From: Mesorhizobium tianshanense | GTDB taxonomy: Bacteria > Pseudomonadota > Alphaproteobacteria > Rhizobiales > Rhizobiaceae | Length of the DNA stretch: 64,000 nucleotides | Assembly (NCBI RefSeq): GCF_007830515.1 | Contig: NZ_VLKT01000040.1 | Location: 1 to 64,000, forward strand | Direction: 5' to 3' | Shown: one piece after another, positions 8,105 to 18,678 of the stretch | Numbering within the stretch: the first letter of the stretch is position 1 | Layout: each line of letters starts with the position of its first letter | Notes under the pieces: model-generated | The model's database searches: none | What the model was told of the DNA's origin: nothing | The model's input: only the letters and a program-made list of their open reading frames with translations | Position numbers and translations under genes: made by a program

Positions 8105-8582
8105 GCGTTTGCCTGTTCTGGGAAAGTCGATGCAACCTTGGCCGCTTTCGCATGCCGCTCGCAAGTGCCAAGCGCCGGAAAAGCGGTAAAGCCAGAGAGA
8201 GGCGAGGACAGAGACAAGCGACCGAAGGTTACGTTTTGGCATAGCCGTGCGTAATTTTCTGTCGCCGAATGCCCAAGATTGTTGTGAATCGGTCTTGTGC
8301 GCATCCGCAATTTCTGTCATAAAAATTTAGGACAGTAGTGCTGTCTTATTTTGTCGCGCAAAACAGGCTGGATTGGCGTATCATCGGGCCTCTCCGGCTG
8401 TTGCCGCGAGCGACAGGTAGACAGTCTGGCTCTGGCCTGTACGATTGCCGGATGCGAACCATGTGGAAAGCCACCTGGTTCGGCAAGGATTTCGCAAGAC
8501 GTGCCGCAAGGATGAGAGGGAAGCCCATGCGCTTCCCGATGGAAACCAGCGCCCCTAAGGGCTGGGAATGGAGGATAGGACG
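8105..8582. promoter_or_regulatory. ltaE/gltB divergent region and gltB leader
   Basis: No credible gene lies here. An inverted repeat GACAG-TAGTG-CTGTC (8331-8345) in an A/T-rich stretch could be an operator. Two hairpins stand just before gltB: GGGAAGC/GCTTCCC (8518-8524 with 8531-8537) and CCAGC/GCTGG (8546-8550 with 8561-8565). The second ends three bases before the gltB Shine-Dalgarno GGAGG (8569-8573). This suggests a regulated leader, but no known riboswitch is recognised. Confidence 0.4.
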
Positions 8583-11500
8583 ATGACGGACATGACGCCA
8601 TCTGCGATGAACGGCCCGGCCGCGCAGACGAAAGCGCCAGCCGTCAAAAATCCGTCCCTGACCAATATTGGGCGAACCGATGCCGGTTTCGCCGCGCAAG
8701 GCCTTTACGATCCGCGCAACGAGCACGACGCCTGCGGCGTCGGCTTCATCGTCAACATGAAGGGCGTGAAGTCGCACCAGATAGTCCAGGACGGTCTCGC
8801 CGTGCTCGAAAACCTGACGCATCGCGGCGCCGTCGGCGCCGATCCGCTCGTAGGCGATGGCGCCGGCGTTCTGGTGCGGCTTCCAGACCGTTTTTTCCGC
8901 GAGGAAATGGCAGCCCAGGGCATCGACCTGCCGCCGGCGGGTCAGTACGGCGTCGGACACTGGTTCATGCCGCAGGACGCTACGCTTCGCGCCCATATCG
9001 AGGACATCATCGCCGAATCGGCTCAGTCCGAGGGGCTTCCGTTGATCGGTTTCCGTGACGTTCCCGTCGACAATTCGTCCCTGTCGAAGGCTCCGGACAT
9101 CGTGGCATCCGAGCCGTTCCATCGGCAGGTCTTCATCGGCCGCACGGCAGACATTACCGACGACGAGGAGTATGAGGCCAGGCTTTATTTGCTGCGCAAG
9201 GTCATATCGGGCCGTATCTACGCTGAGAACGACAACAAGGACATCGGTTCCTATTGCGTGTCGCTGTCGGCGCGCACCATCGTCTACAAGGGCATGTTCC
9301 TGGCCTATCAGGTCGGGGCCTACTACAAGGACCTGATCGATCCGCGTTTCGAGACGGCGCTGATCCTCGTCCACCAGCGCTTTTCGACCAACACGTTCCC
9401 GTCGTGGAAGCTGGCGCATCCCTATCGCATGGTCGCCCACAATGGCGAGATCAACACCGTGCGCGGCAACAACAACTGGATGGCGGCGCGACAGGCGTCC
9501 GTCGACTCCGAGCTGTTCGGCAACAATATCTCGAAGCTTTGGCCGATTTCCTACGACGGCCAATCCGACACCGCGTGCTTCGACAATGCGCTCGAATTCC
9601 TGTTTCAGGGCGGGTACAGCCTCAGCCACGCCATGATGATGCTGATCCCGGAAGCCTGGGCCGGCAACAAGCTCATGGATGCCGATCGCAAAGCTTTCTA
9701 TGAGTATCATGCCGCGCTGATGGAACCTTGGGACGGGCCGGCGGCGGTCGTCTTCACCGATGGCCGCCAGATCGGTGCGACGCTCGACCGCAACGGGCTG
9801 CGCCCGGCGCGCTACATCGTCACCGACGACGACCGCGTTATCATGGCCTCCGAGGCCGGCGTGCTGCCGGTTCCGGAGGAGCGGATCGTCAAGAAGTGGC
9901 GGCTGCAGCCCGGTCGCATGCTTTTGATCGACCTGGAGAAGGGCCGCATCATCTCCGACGAGGAGATCAAGTCGGAGATCGCGACCAGGCACCCCTACAA
10001 GAACTGGCTCGCCAACACGCAGTTGATCCTCGAAGACCTGAAGCCGGTCGAACCGCGTGCGCTGCGCAAGGATGTCAGCCTGCTCGATCGCCAGCAGGCT
10101 TTCGGCTACACCCAGGAAGATACCAAGCTCTTGATGTCGCCGATGGCGACCACCGGCCAGGAAGCCGTGGGATCGATGGGCACCGACACGCCGATTTCGG
10201 CGATGTCGGACAGATCGAAGCTGCTCTACACCTATTTCAAGCAGAACTTCGCCCAGGTCACCAACCCGCCGATCGACCCGATCCGCGAGGAGCTGGTGAT
10301 GAGCCTGGTGTCCTTCATCGGGCCGCGGCCCAACATCTTCGACCTCGTCGGCAATTCGCGCCGCAAGCGGCTTGAAGTGCGCCAACCGATCCTGACCAAT
10401 GGCGATCTCGAAAAGATCCGCTCGATCGGCCACACCGAGGACCGTTTCGACACCAAGACGATCGACATCACCTATGGCTCGAACGAGGGCGCCGCCGGCA
10501 TGCAAGGCGCCATCGACCGGCTGTGTGAGCGCTCGGAAGCGGCGGTCGCCGGCGGCTACAACATCATCATCCTGTCCGACCGTCAGCTCGGGCCGGATCG
10601 TATCGCCATACCGGCGCTGCTGGCGACGGCGGCCGTCCACCACCATCTGATCCGCAAGGGACTGCGCACCTCCGTCGGTCTGGTCGTGGAGTCCGGCGAA
10701 CCGCGCGAGGTGCATCATTTCTGCTGTCTTGCCGGCTACGGCGCCGAGGCGATCAATCCTTACCTGGCCTTCGACACATTGCTCGACATGCACAAGCGTG
10801 GTGAGCTGCCGGCGGAGGTCGACGCCTATGAAGTCGTCACCCGCTACATCAAGTCGATCGGCAAGGGTATCCTCAAGGTGATGTCCAAGATGGGCATCTC
10901 AACCTACCAGTCCTATTGCGGCGCGCAGATCTTCGACGCGATCGGGCTGAAGTCGGATTTCGTGCAGCAGTATTTCACCGGCACCGCAACGCTGATCGAA
11001 GGTGTCGGGCTGGACGAGATCGCGACCGAGACAGTCAGCCGCCACACCGACGGCTTCGGCGACGACCCGGTGCTGCGCAACAGCCTCGAGGTGGGCGGTG
11101 AATATATGTTCCGCATGCGCGGCGAGGCGCATATATGGTCGCCCGATGCTGTCGCCACCCTGCAGCACGCCGTGCGCCAGGGCTCATGGGACACCTTCAA
11201 GGACTATTCCGCCCAGATCGACAGCGAGACGGCGCGGGCGCAGACCATTCGCGGCCTGTTCAAGATCAGGCTCGCGGAAGAAACCGGGCGCAAGAAAGTC
11301 GCGCTCGACGAGGTCATGCCGGCGGCCGATATCGTCAAGCGGTTCTCGACCGGAGCGATGTCCTTCGGCTCGATCTCCAGGGAAGCGCACACGACGCTTG
11401 CGCGTGCCATGAACGCCATCGGCGGCAAGTCGAACACCGGCGAGGGCGGCGAAGAGGCCGACCGCTACCTGCCGCTGCCGGGTGGCGGCAAGAACCCCGA

Positions 11501-13319
11501 GCGTTCGGCGATCAAGCAGGTCGCCTCCGGGCGATTCGGCGTGACGGCGGAATATCTGGTCAACTCCGACATGATGCAGATCAAGGTCGCGCAAGGCGCA
11601 AAGCCCGGCGAGGGCGGTCAGCTGCCCGGCCACAAGGTCGACGCCACCATCGCTAAGGTCAGGCACTCGACGCCGGGCGTCGGCCTGATCTCGCCTCCGC
11701 CGCACCATGACATCTATTCGATCGAGGATCTGGCGCAGCTCATCTACGATTTGAAGAACGTCAATCCGGCGGCGGATGTCTCGGTCAAGCTGGTCTCCGA
11801 GGTCGGTGTCGGCACGGTTGCGGCCGGCGTTGCCAAGGCGCGCGCCGACCACATCACCATCTCCGGCTATGACGGGGGCACGGGGGCCTCGCCGCTGACC
11901 TCGCTCAAGCATGCCGGCAGCCCATGGGAAATGGGCCTTGCCGAGACGCATCAGACGCTGGTGCTCAACGGCCTCAGGTCGCGCGTGGCGCTGCAGGTCG
12001 ATGGCGGCCTTCGCACCGGCCGCGACGTCGTCATCGGTGCGCTGCTCGGCGCCGACGAATTCGGCTTCTCGACCGCGCCGCTGATCGCGGCCGGCTGCAT
12101 CATGATGCGCAAATGCCATCTCAACACCTGCCCGGTCGGCGTCGCGACGCAGGACCCGGTATTGCGCAAGCGCTTCAAGGGCACGCCCGAACACGTCATC
12201 AACTTCTTCTTCTATGTGGCGGAAGAGGTCCGGGCATTGCTCGCCGAGATGGGCTGCACCCATCTCGACCAGATCATCGGCGACACCGATCTCCTGGAAA
12301 AGCGGGCGCTGATCCAGCACTGGAAGGCGAACGGGCTCGATTTCAGCAAGATGTTCTTCAAGCCGGACGCCCCGCACAAGGCGGTGCGCTGGACCGAGCG
12401 GCAGAAGCATCCGATCGACGACGTGCTCGACCGCAAGCTGATCGAGCTCGCCAAACCGGCCCTCGAAGCCAGACAGCCGGTCAGCATCGAGCTGCCGATC
12501 CGCAATGTCGACCGTTCGACGGGCGCCATGCTGTCTGGCGAAGTGGCAAAGCGCTTCAAGCACAAGGGCCTGCGCGAGGACACGATCTCGGTGAAGCTCA
12601 CCGGCACCGCCGGCCAGTCCTTCGGCGCCTTCCTGGCGCGCGGGATCTCGTTCGAACTCATCGGCGCCGGCAACGACTATGTCGGCAAGGGCCTGTCGGG
12701 CGGCCGCATCGTCATCCGTCCGCCGGAAGAGGCCAAGATCGTCGCGGCCGAGTCCATTATCGTCGGCAACACCGTGCTTTACGGCGCAACCGAGGGCGAG
12801 GCCTATTTCTGCGGCGTCGCCGGCGAGCGTTTTGCCGTGCGCAACTCCGGCGTCGCCGCCGTCGTCGAGGGTGTCGGCGACCACGGCTGCGAATACATGA
12901 CCGGCGGCATCGTCGTGGTCATCGGCCAGACCGGCCGCAACTTCGCCGCCGGCATGTCGGGCGGCGTCGCCTATGTGCTCGACGAGAAGGGTGATTTCGC
13001 CGAGCGCTGCAACATGGCGATGGTCGAGCTGGAACCCGTTCCGGAAGAGGACGACCTGATGGAAAAACTGCTTCATCATGGTGGCGACCTCGATCACAAA
13101 GGCCGCGTCGACGTGTCCGGCGACATGACCAGCCACGACGAGGAGCGGCTCTATCAGTTGATCTCGAACCACGTCCACTACACTGGTTCGGTACGGGGCC
13201 GCGAGATCCTCGACAACTGGGCGACTTTCCGGCCGAAATTCCGGAAGATCATGCCGGTCGAATACCGTCGCGCGCTGATCGAGATGGAACGCATGCGCAT
13301 GGGCGTGGCGGCGGAATAG
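8583..13319 (+). CDS. gltB: Glutamate synthase (NADPH), large subunit
   Basis: The 1578-residue alpha subunit of GOGAT makes two glutamates from glutamine and 2-oxoglutarate, completing the GS-GOGAT route of ammonium assimilation. A class II glutamine amidotransferase domain begins at C51 (HDACGVGF); the first 50 residues are the usual cleaved propeptide. The central and FMN-binding synthase domains follow ([34 protein letters not shown]). The Fe-S cysteines are in [15 protein letters not shown], and a GXGXG beta-helix domain ends the protein. ATG 8583 is preferred over ATG 8568 because GGAGG lies 9 bases upstream. gltD follows after 144 bp on the same strand. Confidence 0.97.
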   Translation: MTDMTPSAMNGPAAQTKAPAVKNPSLTNIGRTDAGFAAQGLYDPRNEHDACGVGFIVNMKGVKSHQIVQDGLAVLENLTHRGAVGADPLVGDGAGVLVRLPDRFFREEMAAQGIDLPPAGQYGVGHWFMPQDATLRAHIEDIIAESAQSEGLPLIGFRDVPVDNSSLSKAPDIVASEPFHRQVFIGRTADITDDEEYEARLYLLRKVISGRIYAENDNKDIGSYCVSLSARTIVYKGMFLAYQVGAYYKDLIDPRFETALILVHQRFSTNTFPSWKLAHPYRMVAHNGEINTVRGNNNWMAARQASVDSELFGNNISKLWPISYDGQSDTACFDNALEFLFQGGYSLSHAMMMLIPEAWAGNKLMDADRKAFYEYHAALMEPWDGPAAVVFTDGRQIGATLDRNGLRPARYIVTDDDRVIMASEAGVLPVPEERIVKKWRLQPGRMLLIDLEKGRIISDEEIKSEIATRHPYKNWLANTQLILEDLKPVEPRALRKDVSLLDRQQAFGYTQEDTKLLMSPMATTGQEAVGSMGTDTPISAMSDRSKLLYTYFKQNFAQVTNPPIDPIREELVMSLVSFIGPRPNIFDLVGNSRRKRLEVRQPILTNGDLEKIRSIGHTEDRFDTKTIDITYGSNEGAAGMQGAIDRLCERSEAAVAGGYNIIILSDRQLGPDRIAIPALLATAAVHHHLIRKGLRTSVGLVVESGEPREVHHFCCLAGYGAEAINPYLAFDTLLDMHKRGELPAEVDAYEVVTRYIKSIGKGILKVMSKMGISTYQSYCGAQIFDAIGLKSDFVQQYFTGTATLIEGVGLDEIATETVSRHTDGFGDDPVLRNSLEVGGEYMFRMRGEAHIWSPDAVATLQHAVRQGSWDTFKDYSAQIDSETARAQTIRGLFKIRLAEETGRKKVALDEVMPAADIVKRFSTGAMSFGSISREAHTTLARAMNAIGGKSNTGEGGEEADRYLPLPGGGKNPERSAIKQVASGRFGVTAEYLVNSDMMQIKVAQGAKPGEGGQLPGHKVDATIAKVRHSTPGVGLISPPPHHDIYSIEDLAQLIYDLKNVNPAADVSVKLVSEVGVGTVAAGVAKARADHITISGYDGGTGASPLTSLKHAGSPWEMGLAETHQTLVLNGLRSRVALQVDGGLRTGRDVVIGALLGADEFGFSTAPLIAAGCIMMRKCHLNTCPVGVATQDPVLRKRFKGTPEHVINFFFYVAEEVRALLAEMGCTHLDQIIGDTDLLEKRALIQHWKANGLDFSKMFFKPDAPHKAVRWTERQKHPIDDVLDRKLIELAKPALEARQPVSIELPIRNVDRSTGAMLSGEVAKRFKHKGLREDTISVKLTGTAGQSFGAFLARGISFELIGAGNDYVGKGLSGGRIVIRPPEEAKIVAAESIIVGNTVLYGATEGEAYFCGVAGERFAVRNSGVAAVVEGVGDHGCEYMTGGIVVVIGQTGRNFAAGMSGGVAYVLDEKGDFAERCNMAMVELEPVPEEDDLMEKLLHHGGDLDHKGRVDVSGDMTSHDEERLYQLISNHVHYTGSVRGREILDNWATFRPKFRKIMPVEYRRALIEMERMRMGVAAE

Positions 13320-13463
13320 GCTTTGGGAGTTGCCGGGAAGCCAGGCTTCCCGGTCGACGCCTTCATCAACAATCCTGGCCTCGGACTGAAGGTTGCCATG
13401 GCTGCCTTATGAGGCTAACGGGTGCGTCGTCGAGCGCGCCATCTGGACAGCAGGGACTGGACT

Positions 13464-14918
13464 ATGGGCAAGGTAACAGGGTTTCTCGAAATCGACCGGC
13501 AGGTGCACAAGTACCAGCCGGCTTCCGACCGCATCCGGCATTTCCGCGAATTCACGCTGCCGATGTCGGACAAGGAGGTCGAGAAACAGGCCGCGCGCTG
13601 CATGGATTGCGGTATTCCGTACTGTCACGGGCCGACCGGCTGCCCGGTCCACAACCAGATCCCGGACTGGAACGACCTCGTCTACAATGGCGACTGGGAC
13701 AATGCGATCCGCAACCTGCATTCGACCAACAATTTCCCGGAATTCACTGGCCGCATCTGTCCAGCACCTTGCGAGGAAGCCTGCACGCTGAACCTCGAGG
13801 ACATTCCGGTTGCCATCAAGACGATCGAACAGGCGATCGCCGACAAGGCCTATGAAACCGGTCACATCCGGCCCTATCCGCCGGAAAAGAAGACCGGCAA
13901 GCGCGTCGCGGTCATCGGCTCGGGGCCGGCCGGCATGGCGGCCGCCCAGCAGCTTGGCCGGGCCGGCCACGACGTCCACGTCTATGAGCGCGAGAGCCGG
14001 CCGGGCGGGCTGATGCGTTACGGCATCCCCGACTTCAAGATCGAGAAGCACTATATCGATCGGCGTATCGAGCAGATGCAGGGCGAGGGCGTGAGCTTCC
14101 ATTGCGGCGTCAATGTCGGCGTCGACAAGCCGGTGGCGGAGCTGCTCGCTGAATACGATGCGGTGCTCTATTGCGGCGGTTCGGAAACGCCGCGCCCGGC
14201 CAACATTCCCGGCGACGATCTCGACGGCGTGCATGACGCGATGCCCTATCTGGTACAGCAGAACAAGCGCATCGGTGGCGAGCCGATCCAGTCGGTGGCG
14301 TGGCCCTCGCCGCCGATCGTCGCCGGCGGCCAGCATGTCGTCGTCGTCGGCGGCGGCGACACCGCATCCGATTGCGTTGGCACCGCGTTCCGCCAGGGCG
14401 CCGTGCGTGTCACCCAGCTCGACATCCGGCCGCAGCCGCCGGAAAAGGAAGACAAGCTCACGGTCTGGCCCTACTGGGCAACGAAGATGCGCACCTCGTC
14501 CTCGCAAGCCGAAGGCGCCGAGCGCGAATTCCAGGTGGCGACGCTCGAATTCATCGGCGAGGATGGCCAGTTGACCGGCGTCAAATGCTGCGAGGTCGAT
14601 GAAAAGCGCAAGCCGATCGCCGGCACGGAATTCGTCATCCGCGCGGATCTCGCCTTCATTGCCATCGGCTTTGCCGGACCGGCAATCGTTGGGCCGGTGT
14701 CGGAACTGGACGGCCAGATGAAGACCGCCATCGACAGCCGCCGCTCGAAGAACGTCGAAGCCAACGACCGCGACTACAAGACCAGCGTCGAAAAGCTCTA
14801 TGCGGCGGGCGATGTGCGCCGCGGCCAGTCGCTGGTCGTCTGGGCGATCCGCGAGGGCCGGCAGGCGGCGTGTTCGATCGACGAGGCGCTGATGGGATCG
14901 ACCGTCTTGCCGCGATGA
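13464..14918 (+). CDS. gltD: Glutamate synthase (NADPH), small subunit
   Basis: The 484-residue beta subunit passes electrons from NADPH through FAD to GltB. The N-terminal Fe-S region has the cysteine pattern CMDCGIPYC (about residue 47) with further cysteines at CPAPCEEAC. The FAD site is [14 protein letters not shown] (about 151) and the NADPH site is [12 protein letters not shown] (about 293). A closing FAD motif is [16 protein letters not shown] 13464 gives the family start [12 protein letters not shown] with an AGGGA site upstream; the longer frame from 13422 is not used. It is probably cotranscribed with gltB. Confidence 0.96.
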   Translation: MGKVTGFLEIDRQVHKYQPASDRIRHFREFTLPMSDKEVEKQAARCMDCGIPYCHGPTGCPVHNQIPDWNDLVYNGDWDNAIRNLHSTNNFPEFTGRICPAPCEEACTLNLEDIPVAIKTIEQAIADKAYETGHIRPYPPEKKTGKRVAVIGSGPAGMAAAQQLGRAGHDVHVYERESRPGGLMRYGIPDFKIEKHYIDRRIEQMQGEGVSFHCGVNVGVDKPVAELLAEYDAVLYCGGSETPRPANIPGDDLDGVHDAMPYLVQQNKRIGGEPIQSVAWPSPPIVAGGQHVVVVGGGDTASDCVGTAFRQGAVRVTQLDIRPQPPEKEDKLTVWPYWATKMRTSSSQAEGAEREFQVATLEFIGEDGQLTGVKCCEVDEKRKPIAGTEFVIRADLAFIAIGFAGPAIVGPVSELDGQMKTAIDSRRSKNVEANDRDYKTSVEKLYAAGDVRRGQSLVVWAIREGRQAACSIDEALMGSTVLPR

Positions 14919-14986
14919 GTCCGTTGCGAAACTCTCGCAGCGATCGTAAGGCGCTTTCTGCCTTTCGGTGCCTGGCCTGGGACAGG

Positions 14987-16210
14987 TTATGGACTGATCG
15001 CCGTGGTCGCTTCGGTTGCAGCTGCCGCCGCTGATTGCGGCCTGGGCGGCCAGGAAAAATCGTCAGCGCGGCCGGGCGATGCATCGGACGCCTTGCCTTC
15101 GACGATGAGCTTTTCGCCGGGCAAATTCCTGTCCGCCTTTGCCGGCGGGGCGGCGCCGAGAAGTTCCGACCCGCCATCGAGCGCCGGATCGCCGAGCAGC
15201 ATCGGTACGGTGCGATCGACGGCGATAGGCGCGGCCGGCGCCTCGACGGGAGCGCCCGCTGGCGCATAGGCTGCCGCTGTGCCCGTGGGCGCAGTTATTC
15301 CCAGGATTTTCAGCAAGGGTTTTTCGGCATAGAAGGCGAGCTTGCGTTTGCCGGCTTTCGACACATAGATGCCGTCGTCGGTGCGCAGGCGCACCGGCTG
15401 GCCGTTGATATCAGGGCCGCTGGTGACGAAGGCGCCATCCTCGTCGACGAACCCGTCCCAGATGTCGACGAATTCGCCCCCATGAGTTTCGGCCGCCGAG
15501 CGGTAGATGTCGTTGAAAGCCAGCATGTCGGAGGTCATCTTCGGCGCCTTGAATGCCGGCATGCCGACCCACAGATAGGGCACTTTGGCCGATGCAATGG
15601 CTTTGCCGAACGCTTCGGTCCGACGTTCGTATTCCTTGGTCCAGGCTTCGGATCGCGGCTGTTCGCGCTCGTCGTTCACGCGCATTTGCTGCCGATCGTT
15701 GGAGCCCATCATGACGATCACGGCCGCGGGTTTTTCGGTCTCGATCAGCGACTTGATCTCTTCGGGCCAGTTGTAGAAATCGTCACGCACGAATCCGGAC
15801 GAACCGTTGCTGCGAGCGACGATCCTGACGCTGGTGCTTTCGGCAAAAGCGATATCCAGACCTTCGGCGAGGCCGCTCGCCATGAAATCGCCGACAACCA
15901 GGACGGTGCGGGCGTCCGGCGCCTTCTCGACTATCGGGGTTGTCGGCTCAGCCGGCCGGCGCGGCGCGGCGCGCGACTTTCTTGCCTTTGCCTTCGGCGG
16001 CCTAGCCCTCTGGATCTCTCGCGGCGGCTCCACCCGCTCGTATCGGCGCGGAAACAACAGGTCGCGCAGCGACCAGCCCCGCCTTTGTTCTTCCTGCGCC
16101 ACGGCCGGCGTGTGAAAGGCGGCGGCAGTGCTGACGGCCAAAACGGCAACGGCCAGAATCAGGATCGGCACGCGGCGAAGGATCACCCGGATACGCGCAG
16201 CCGAAACCAA
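14987..16210 (-). CDS. SGNH-hydrolase-like DUF459 family secreted protein
   Basis: The 407-residue protein has an N-terminal signal or anchor segment (about 12-33), a basic linker and a DUF459 SGNH-type esterase domain. The usual blocks are VLVVGDFMASGLAEGL (block I; here D followed by F-M-A-S) and VIVMMGSNDRQQM (block III, GSND). The C-terminal 80 residues are rich in Ala and Pro. DUF459 proteins are periplasmic and probably act on cell-envelope carbohydrates or acyl groups; the substrate is unknown. The start is TTG 16210 behind GGAGAGGGAGA; no better start is seen. It follows the transglycosylase by 47 bp and probably shares its transcript. Confidence 0.8.
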   Translation of the reverse strand: MVSAARIRVILRRVPILILAVAVLAVSTAAAFHTPAVAQEEQRRGWSLRDLLFPRRYERVEPPREIQRARPPKAKARKSRAAPRRPAEPTTPIVEKAPDARTVLVVGDFMASGLAEGLDIAFAESTSVRIVARSNGSSGFVRDDFYNWPEEIKSLIETEKPAAVIVMMGSNDRQQMRVNDEREQPRSEAWTKEYERRTEAFGKAIASAKVPYLWVGMPAFKAPKMTSDMLAFNDIYRSAAETHGGEFVDIWDGFVDEDGAFVTSGPDINGQPVRLRTDDGIYVSKAGKRKLAFYAEKPLLKILGITAPTGTAAAYAPAGAPVEAPAAPIAVDRTVPMLLGDPALDGGSELLGAAPPAKADRNLPGEKLIVEGKASDASPGRADDFSWPPRPQSAAAAATEATTAISP

Positions 16211-16257
16211 TCTCCCTCTCCATTCCTTGAGCGGCTCTCGGCCTGCCCCTATGAGGG

Positions 16258-17484
16258 CTAATTCTGCCTGAGCGACTTGAGCACTTCCATGCTCGGATGT
16301 CCGTCCTGGGTCAAGCCGGCCTTCGCCTGGAAGGCCTTGATGGCGGCTTTCGATCCCTCGCCGATCTTGCCGTCGAACTTGCCGTCATAGTAGCCGTACT
16401 GGGAAAGCCGCTGCTGAAGCTCCTGCCTCTCCTCGAAGGTGAGCTTCGTGAAAGGCCGCTTCCAGTCCTGCACAAGGCCACCGTAGCCGGCGATTTCGTC
16501 GGCAAGAAGGCCAACGGCAAGCGCGTATTTGTCGGCATTGTTGTAGCGCTTGATGACCGAGAAATTCTTGATCATCAGGAAGGCTGGGCCGCCGCGGCCG
16601 CCCGGCACCTTCAGCGTGGCTTTCTCCGCACCATTCTTGAACGGCTTGCCGTTGACGCGCGTGACACCCAGCGCTTGCCATTGCGACAGTGATTTCGAAC
16701 CCGCCGGGAACTTCCTTCCCTCGGGAAGGCTGACTTCATAGCCCCAGGTCTTGCCGGCCTGCCAGCCGTTCTTTCTGAGCAGGTTGGCGGCCGTTGCCAA
16801 CGCATCGGGGATCGAATTCCAGATGTCGCGCCTGCCGTCGCCGTCCATGTCGACTGCATAGGCCTGATAGCTGGTGGGAATGAATTGGGTATGGCCCATG
16901 GCGCCGGCCCATGAGCCGCTGAGGTGGCTTTTGTCGATGTCGCCCCTTTGCAGGATCTTCAGCGCCGCGATCAACTGGGTGCGGGCGAATTTCGATCGTC
17001 TCGGGTCGGCATAGCCAAGCGTTGCCAGCGAACGCACGACGTTGCGCATGACGTCGTCGCGCTTGAGGATTTCGCCGTAGTTCGATTCCATTGACCAGAT
17101 GGCCAGCAGGATGTAGCGGTCGACGCCGTACTTGGCTTCGATCCTGTCCAGCCACGGCTTCCACTTCCTGGCCATCTGCCGGCCGACGGCGACCGACTCG
17201 TCATGGACGCGGTTGTCGAAATAGTCCCAGGCGGGCGCGGTGAATTCGGGTTGATAACGCGCCTTTTCCAGCACCACCGGGTCGGCATCGCTGATGCCCT
17301 TGAATGCTTGGTCGTAAACGGCGCCGGAAACGCCGTTCTGCACCGCGGTGGCGCGGAAACTCACCACCCATTGCCGGAAACCGGCGTCAGCAAAGGCAGA
17401 TCCGGTGGGCATCAGCAAGGCCAGCGAAAGGCTGGCGGCCGCAACGACGCTTGTGAAGCGCTTTGCGGCATTGCGAACGGACAT
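16258..17484 (-). CDS. Lytic murein transglycosylase, MltB/SLT_2 type, with PG-binding domain
   Basis: The 408-residue periplasmic enzyme cleaves peptidoglycan glycan strands with formation of 1,6-anhydro-muropeptides. A signal peptide (about 1-32, ending GSAFADA) is followed by the SLT_2 catalytic domain with the catalytic glutamate in SMESNYGE and the MltB motifs GAMGHTQFIPTSYQAYAVD and DIWNSIPDALATAANLL. A C-terminal PG_binding_1 domain (about 345-405) contains YYDGKFDGKIGEGSKAAI. ATG 17484 was chosen because AAGGAGG lies just upstream; the frame from 17520 adds only 12 residues. It sits upstream of the SGNH protein in the same direction. Confidence 0.93.
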   Translation of the reverse strand: MSVRNAAKRFTSVVAAASLSLALLMPTGSAFADAGFRQWVVSFRATAVQNGVSGAVYDQAFKGISDADPVVLEKARYQPEFTAPAWDYFDNRVHDESVAVGRQMARKWKPWLDRIEAKYGVDRYILLAIWSMESNYGEILKRDDVMRNVVRSLATLGYADPRRSKFARTQLIAALKILQRGDIDKSHLSGSWAGAMGHTQFIPTSYQAYAVDMDGDGRRDIWNSIPDALATAANLLRKNGWQAGKTWGYEVSLPEGRKFPAGSKSLSQWQALGVTRVNGKPFKNGAEKATLKVPGGRGGPAFLMIKNFSVIKRYNNADKYALAVGLLADEIAGYGGLVQDWKRPFTKLTFEERQELQQRLSQYGYYDGKFDGKIGEGSKAAIKAFQAKAGLTQDGHPSMEVLKSLRQN

Positions 17485-17693
17485 CTTTTCCTCCTTATTG
17501 ATCACAGGAAGATCATTCATCGCCGAACCCGGTTAGCATTTAGTTTACCATAGGTGCCGTTGGGAACGAAAAGACGCGTTCGTGCTTTACGCACTACGGA
17601 AGTTTCTGACCTGTCGTTCCATAATCTTCGATTCCGGCGAAAATGTCTCGTAACGGGATTGCCGAACAGTCTTACAAGCGGATAATTGACAGC

Positions 17694-18599
17694 ATGAAGA
17701 GAGTTCGCAAGGCAGTTTTCCCGGTTGCCGGCCTTGGTACGCGGTTTCTCCCGGCCACCAAGGCCATACCCAAGGAAATGTTGACCGTCGTCGACAGGCC
17801 AGTCATCCAATACGTGGTCGACGAGGCACGCGAAGCCGGCATCGAGCACTTCATCTTCGTGACCGGCCGCAACAAGGCGGTCATCGAGGACCATTTCGAC
17901 GTCCAGTTCGAACTCTATGACACGCTCGCCCAGCGCGGCAAGGACGACGAACTCGCCCGCCTGCAACGGCTGCAACCCTCGCCGGGGCAGACCAGCTTCA
18001 CGCGTCAGCAGGTGCCGCTTGGCCTTGGCCATGCCGTCTGGTGCGCCCGCGAGCTCGTCGGCGACGAGCCCTTCGCGCTGCTTTTGCCCGACATGATCAT
18101 GCAGTCGGAGAAAAGCTGCATGAAGGGCATGGTCGAGCTTTATGCGGAGACCGGCAACAACATCATCTCGGTCCAGGAATGCGACCCCGCCGAGGCCCAT
18201 AAATACGGCATCGTCGGCCGCGGCGAAGATACGCATCACGGCTTCCGCATCACCGGCATGGTGGAGAAGCCGAAGACCGGCACGGCACCCTCAAATCTCT
18301 ACATCAACGGACGCTACATCCTGCAGCCGGAGATATTCAAAATCCTCGAGGATCAGGAAAAGGGTGCCGGCAACGAAATCCAGCTCACCGATGCGATGCT
18401 GAAGCTGAAGCAGCAGCAGCCGTTCTATGGGTACAATTACCGCGGACGCACGTTCGATTGCGGCTCTCCGGAAGGTTTTGTCGAGGCCAATGTCGCTTTC
18501 GCGCTGTGGCGCAAGGACGTGAACGGGAACATGGCAGGCGTCATCCGCAAGCTTCTCGACGAGCTCCAGCCCTCGGAGCAGCAGGGCGCGGCGGTTTAG
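17694..18599 (+). CDS. galU: UTP-glucose-1-phosphate uridylyltransferase
   Basis: The 301-residue enzyme makes UDP-glucose for exopolysaccharide, LPS and cyclic glucan synthesis. The nucleotidyltransferase signature is [21 protein letters not shown] (about 8-28), with [19 protein letters not shown] and [13 protein letters not shown] as further GalU blocks. ATG 17694 matches the family start [13 protein letters not shown]. An earlier ATG at 17643 is in frame but lacks conservation. It is divergent from the transglycosylase gene and convergent with the beta-barrel gene. Confidence 0.95.
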   Translation: MKRVRKAVFPVAGLGTRFLPATKAIPKEMLTVVDRPVIQYVVDEAREAGIEHFIFVTGRNKAVIEDHFDVQFELYDTLAQRGKDDELARLQRLQPSPGQTSFTRQQVPLGLGHAVWCARELVGDEPFALLLPDMIMQSEKSCMKGMVELYAETGNNIISVQECDPAEAHKYGIVGRGEDTHHGFRITGMVEKPKTGTAPSNLYINGRYILQPEIFKILEDQEKGAGNEIQLTDAMLKLKQQQPFYGYNYRGRTFDCGSPEGFVEANVAFALWRKDVNGNMAGVIRKLLDELQPSEQQGAAV

Positions 18600-18618
18600 G
18601 ATCTATGTATTCAGGGAA

Positions 18619-18676
18619 TGCAGGCCTTGAGCACAATCTCAAGCGATTGTCCTGCACCCAAGCCTTCGACGGCTTG
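18619..18676. terminator. Hairpin pair between converging galU and beta-barrel gene
   Basis: The first hairpin pairs TGCAGG (18619-18624) with CCTGCA (18651-18656) around an inner CTTGAG/CTCAAG stem. The second pairs CAAGCC (18659-18664) with GGCTTG (18671-18676) and is followed by CTTT. This is likely a bidirectional terminator region, although T-runs are short. Confidence 0.45.
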
Positions 18677-18678
18677 CT

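Noticed and set aside
8346-10793. 815-codon open frame on the minus strand
   Set aside because: It is antisense to gltB, has no conserved motif, and reflects the GC-rich third codon positions of the real gene.
11184-13178. 664-codon open frame on the minus strand
   Set aside because: Also antisense to gltB. The translation is rich in Arg/His/Asp without fold-like pattern.
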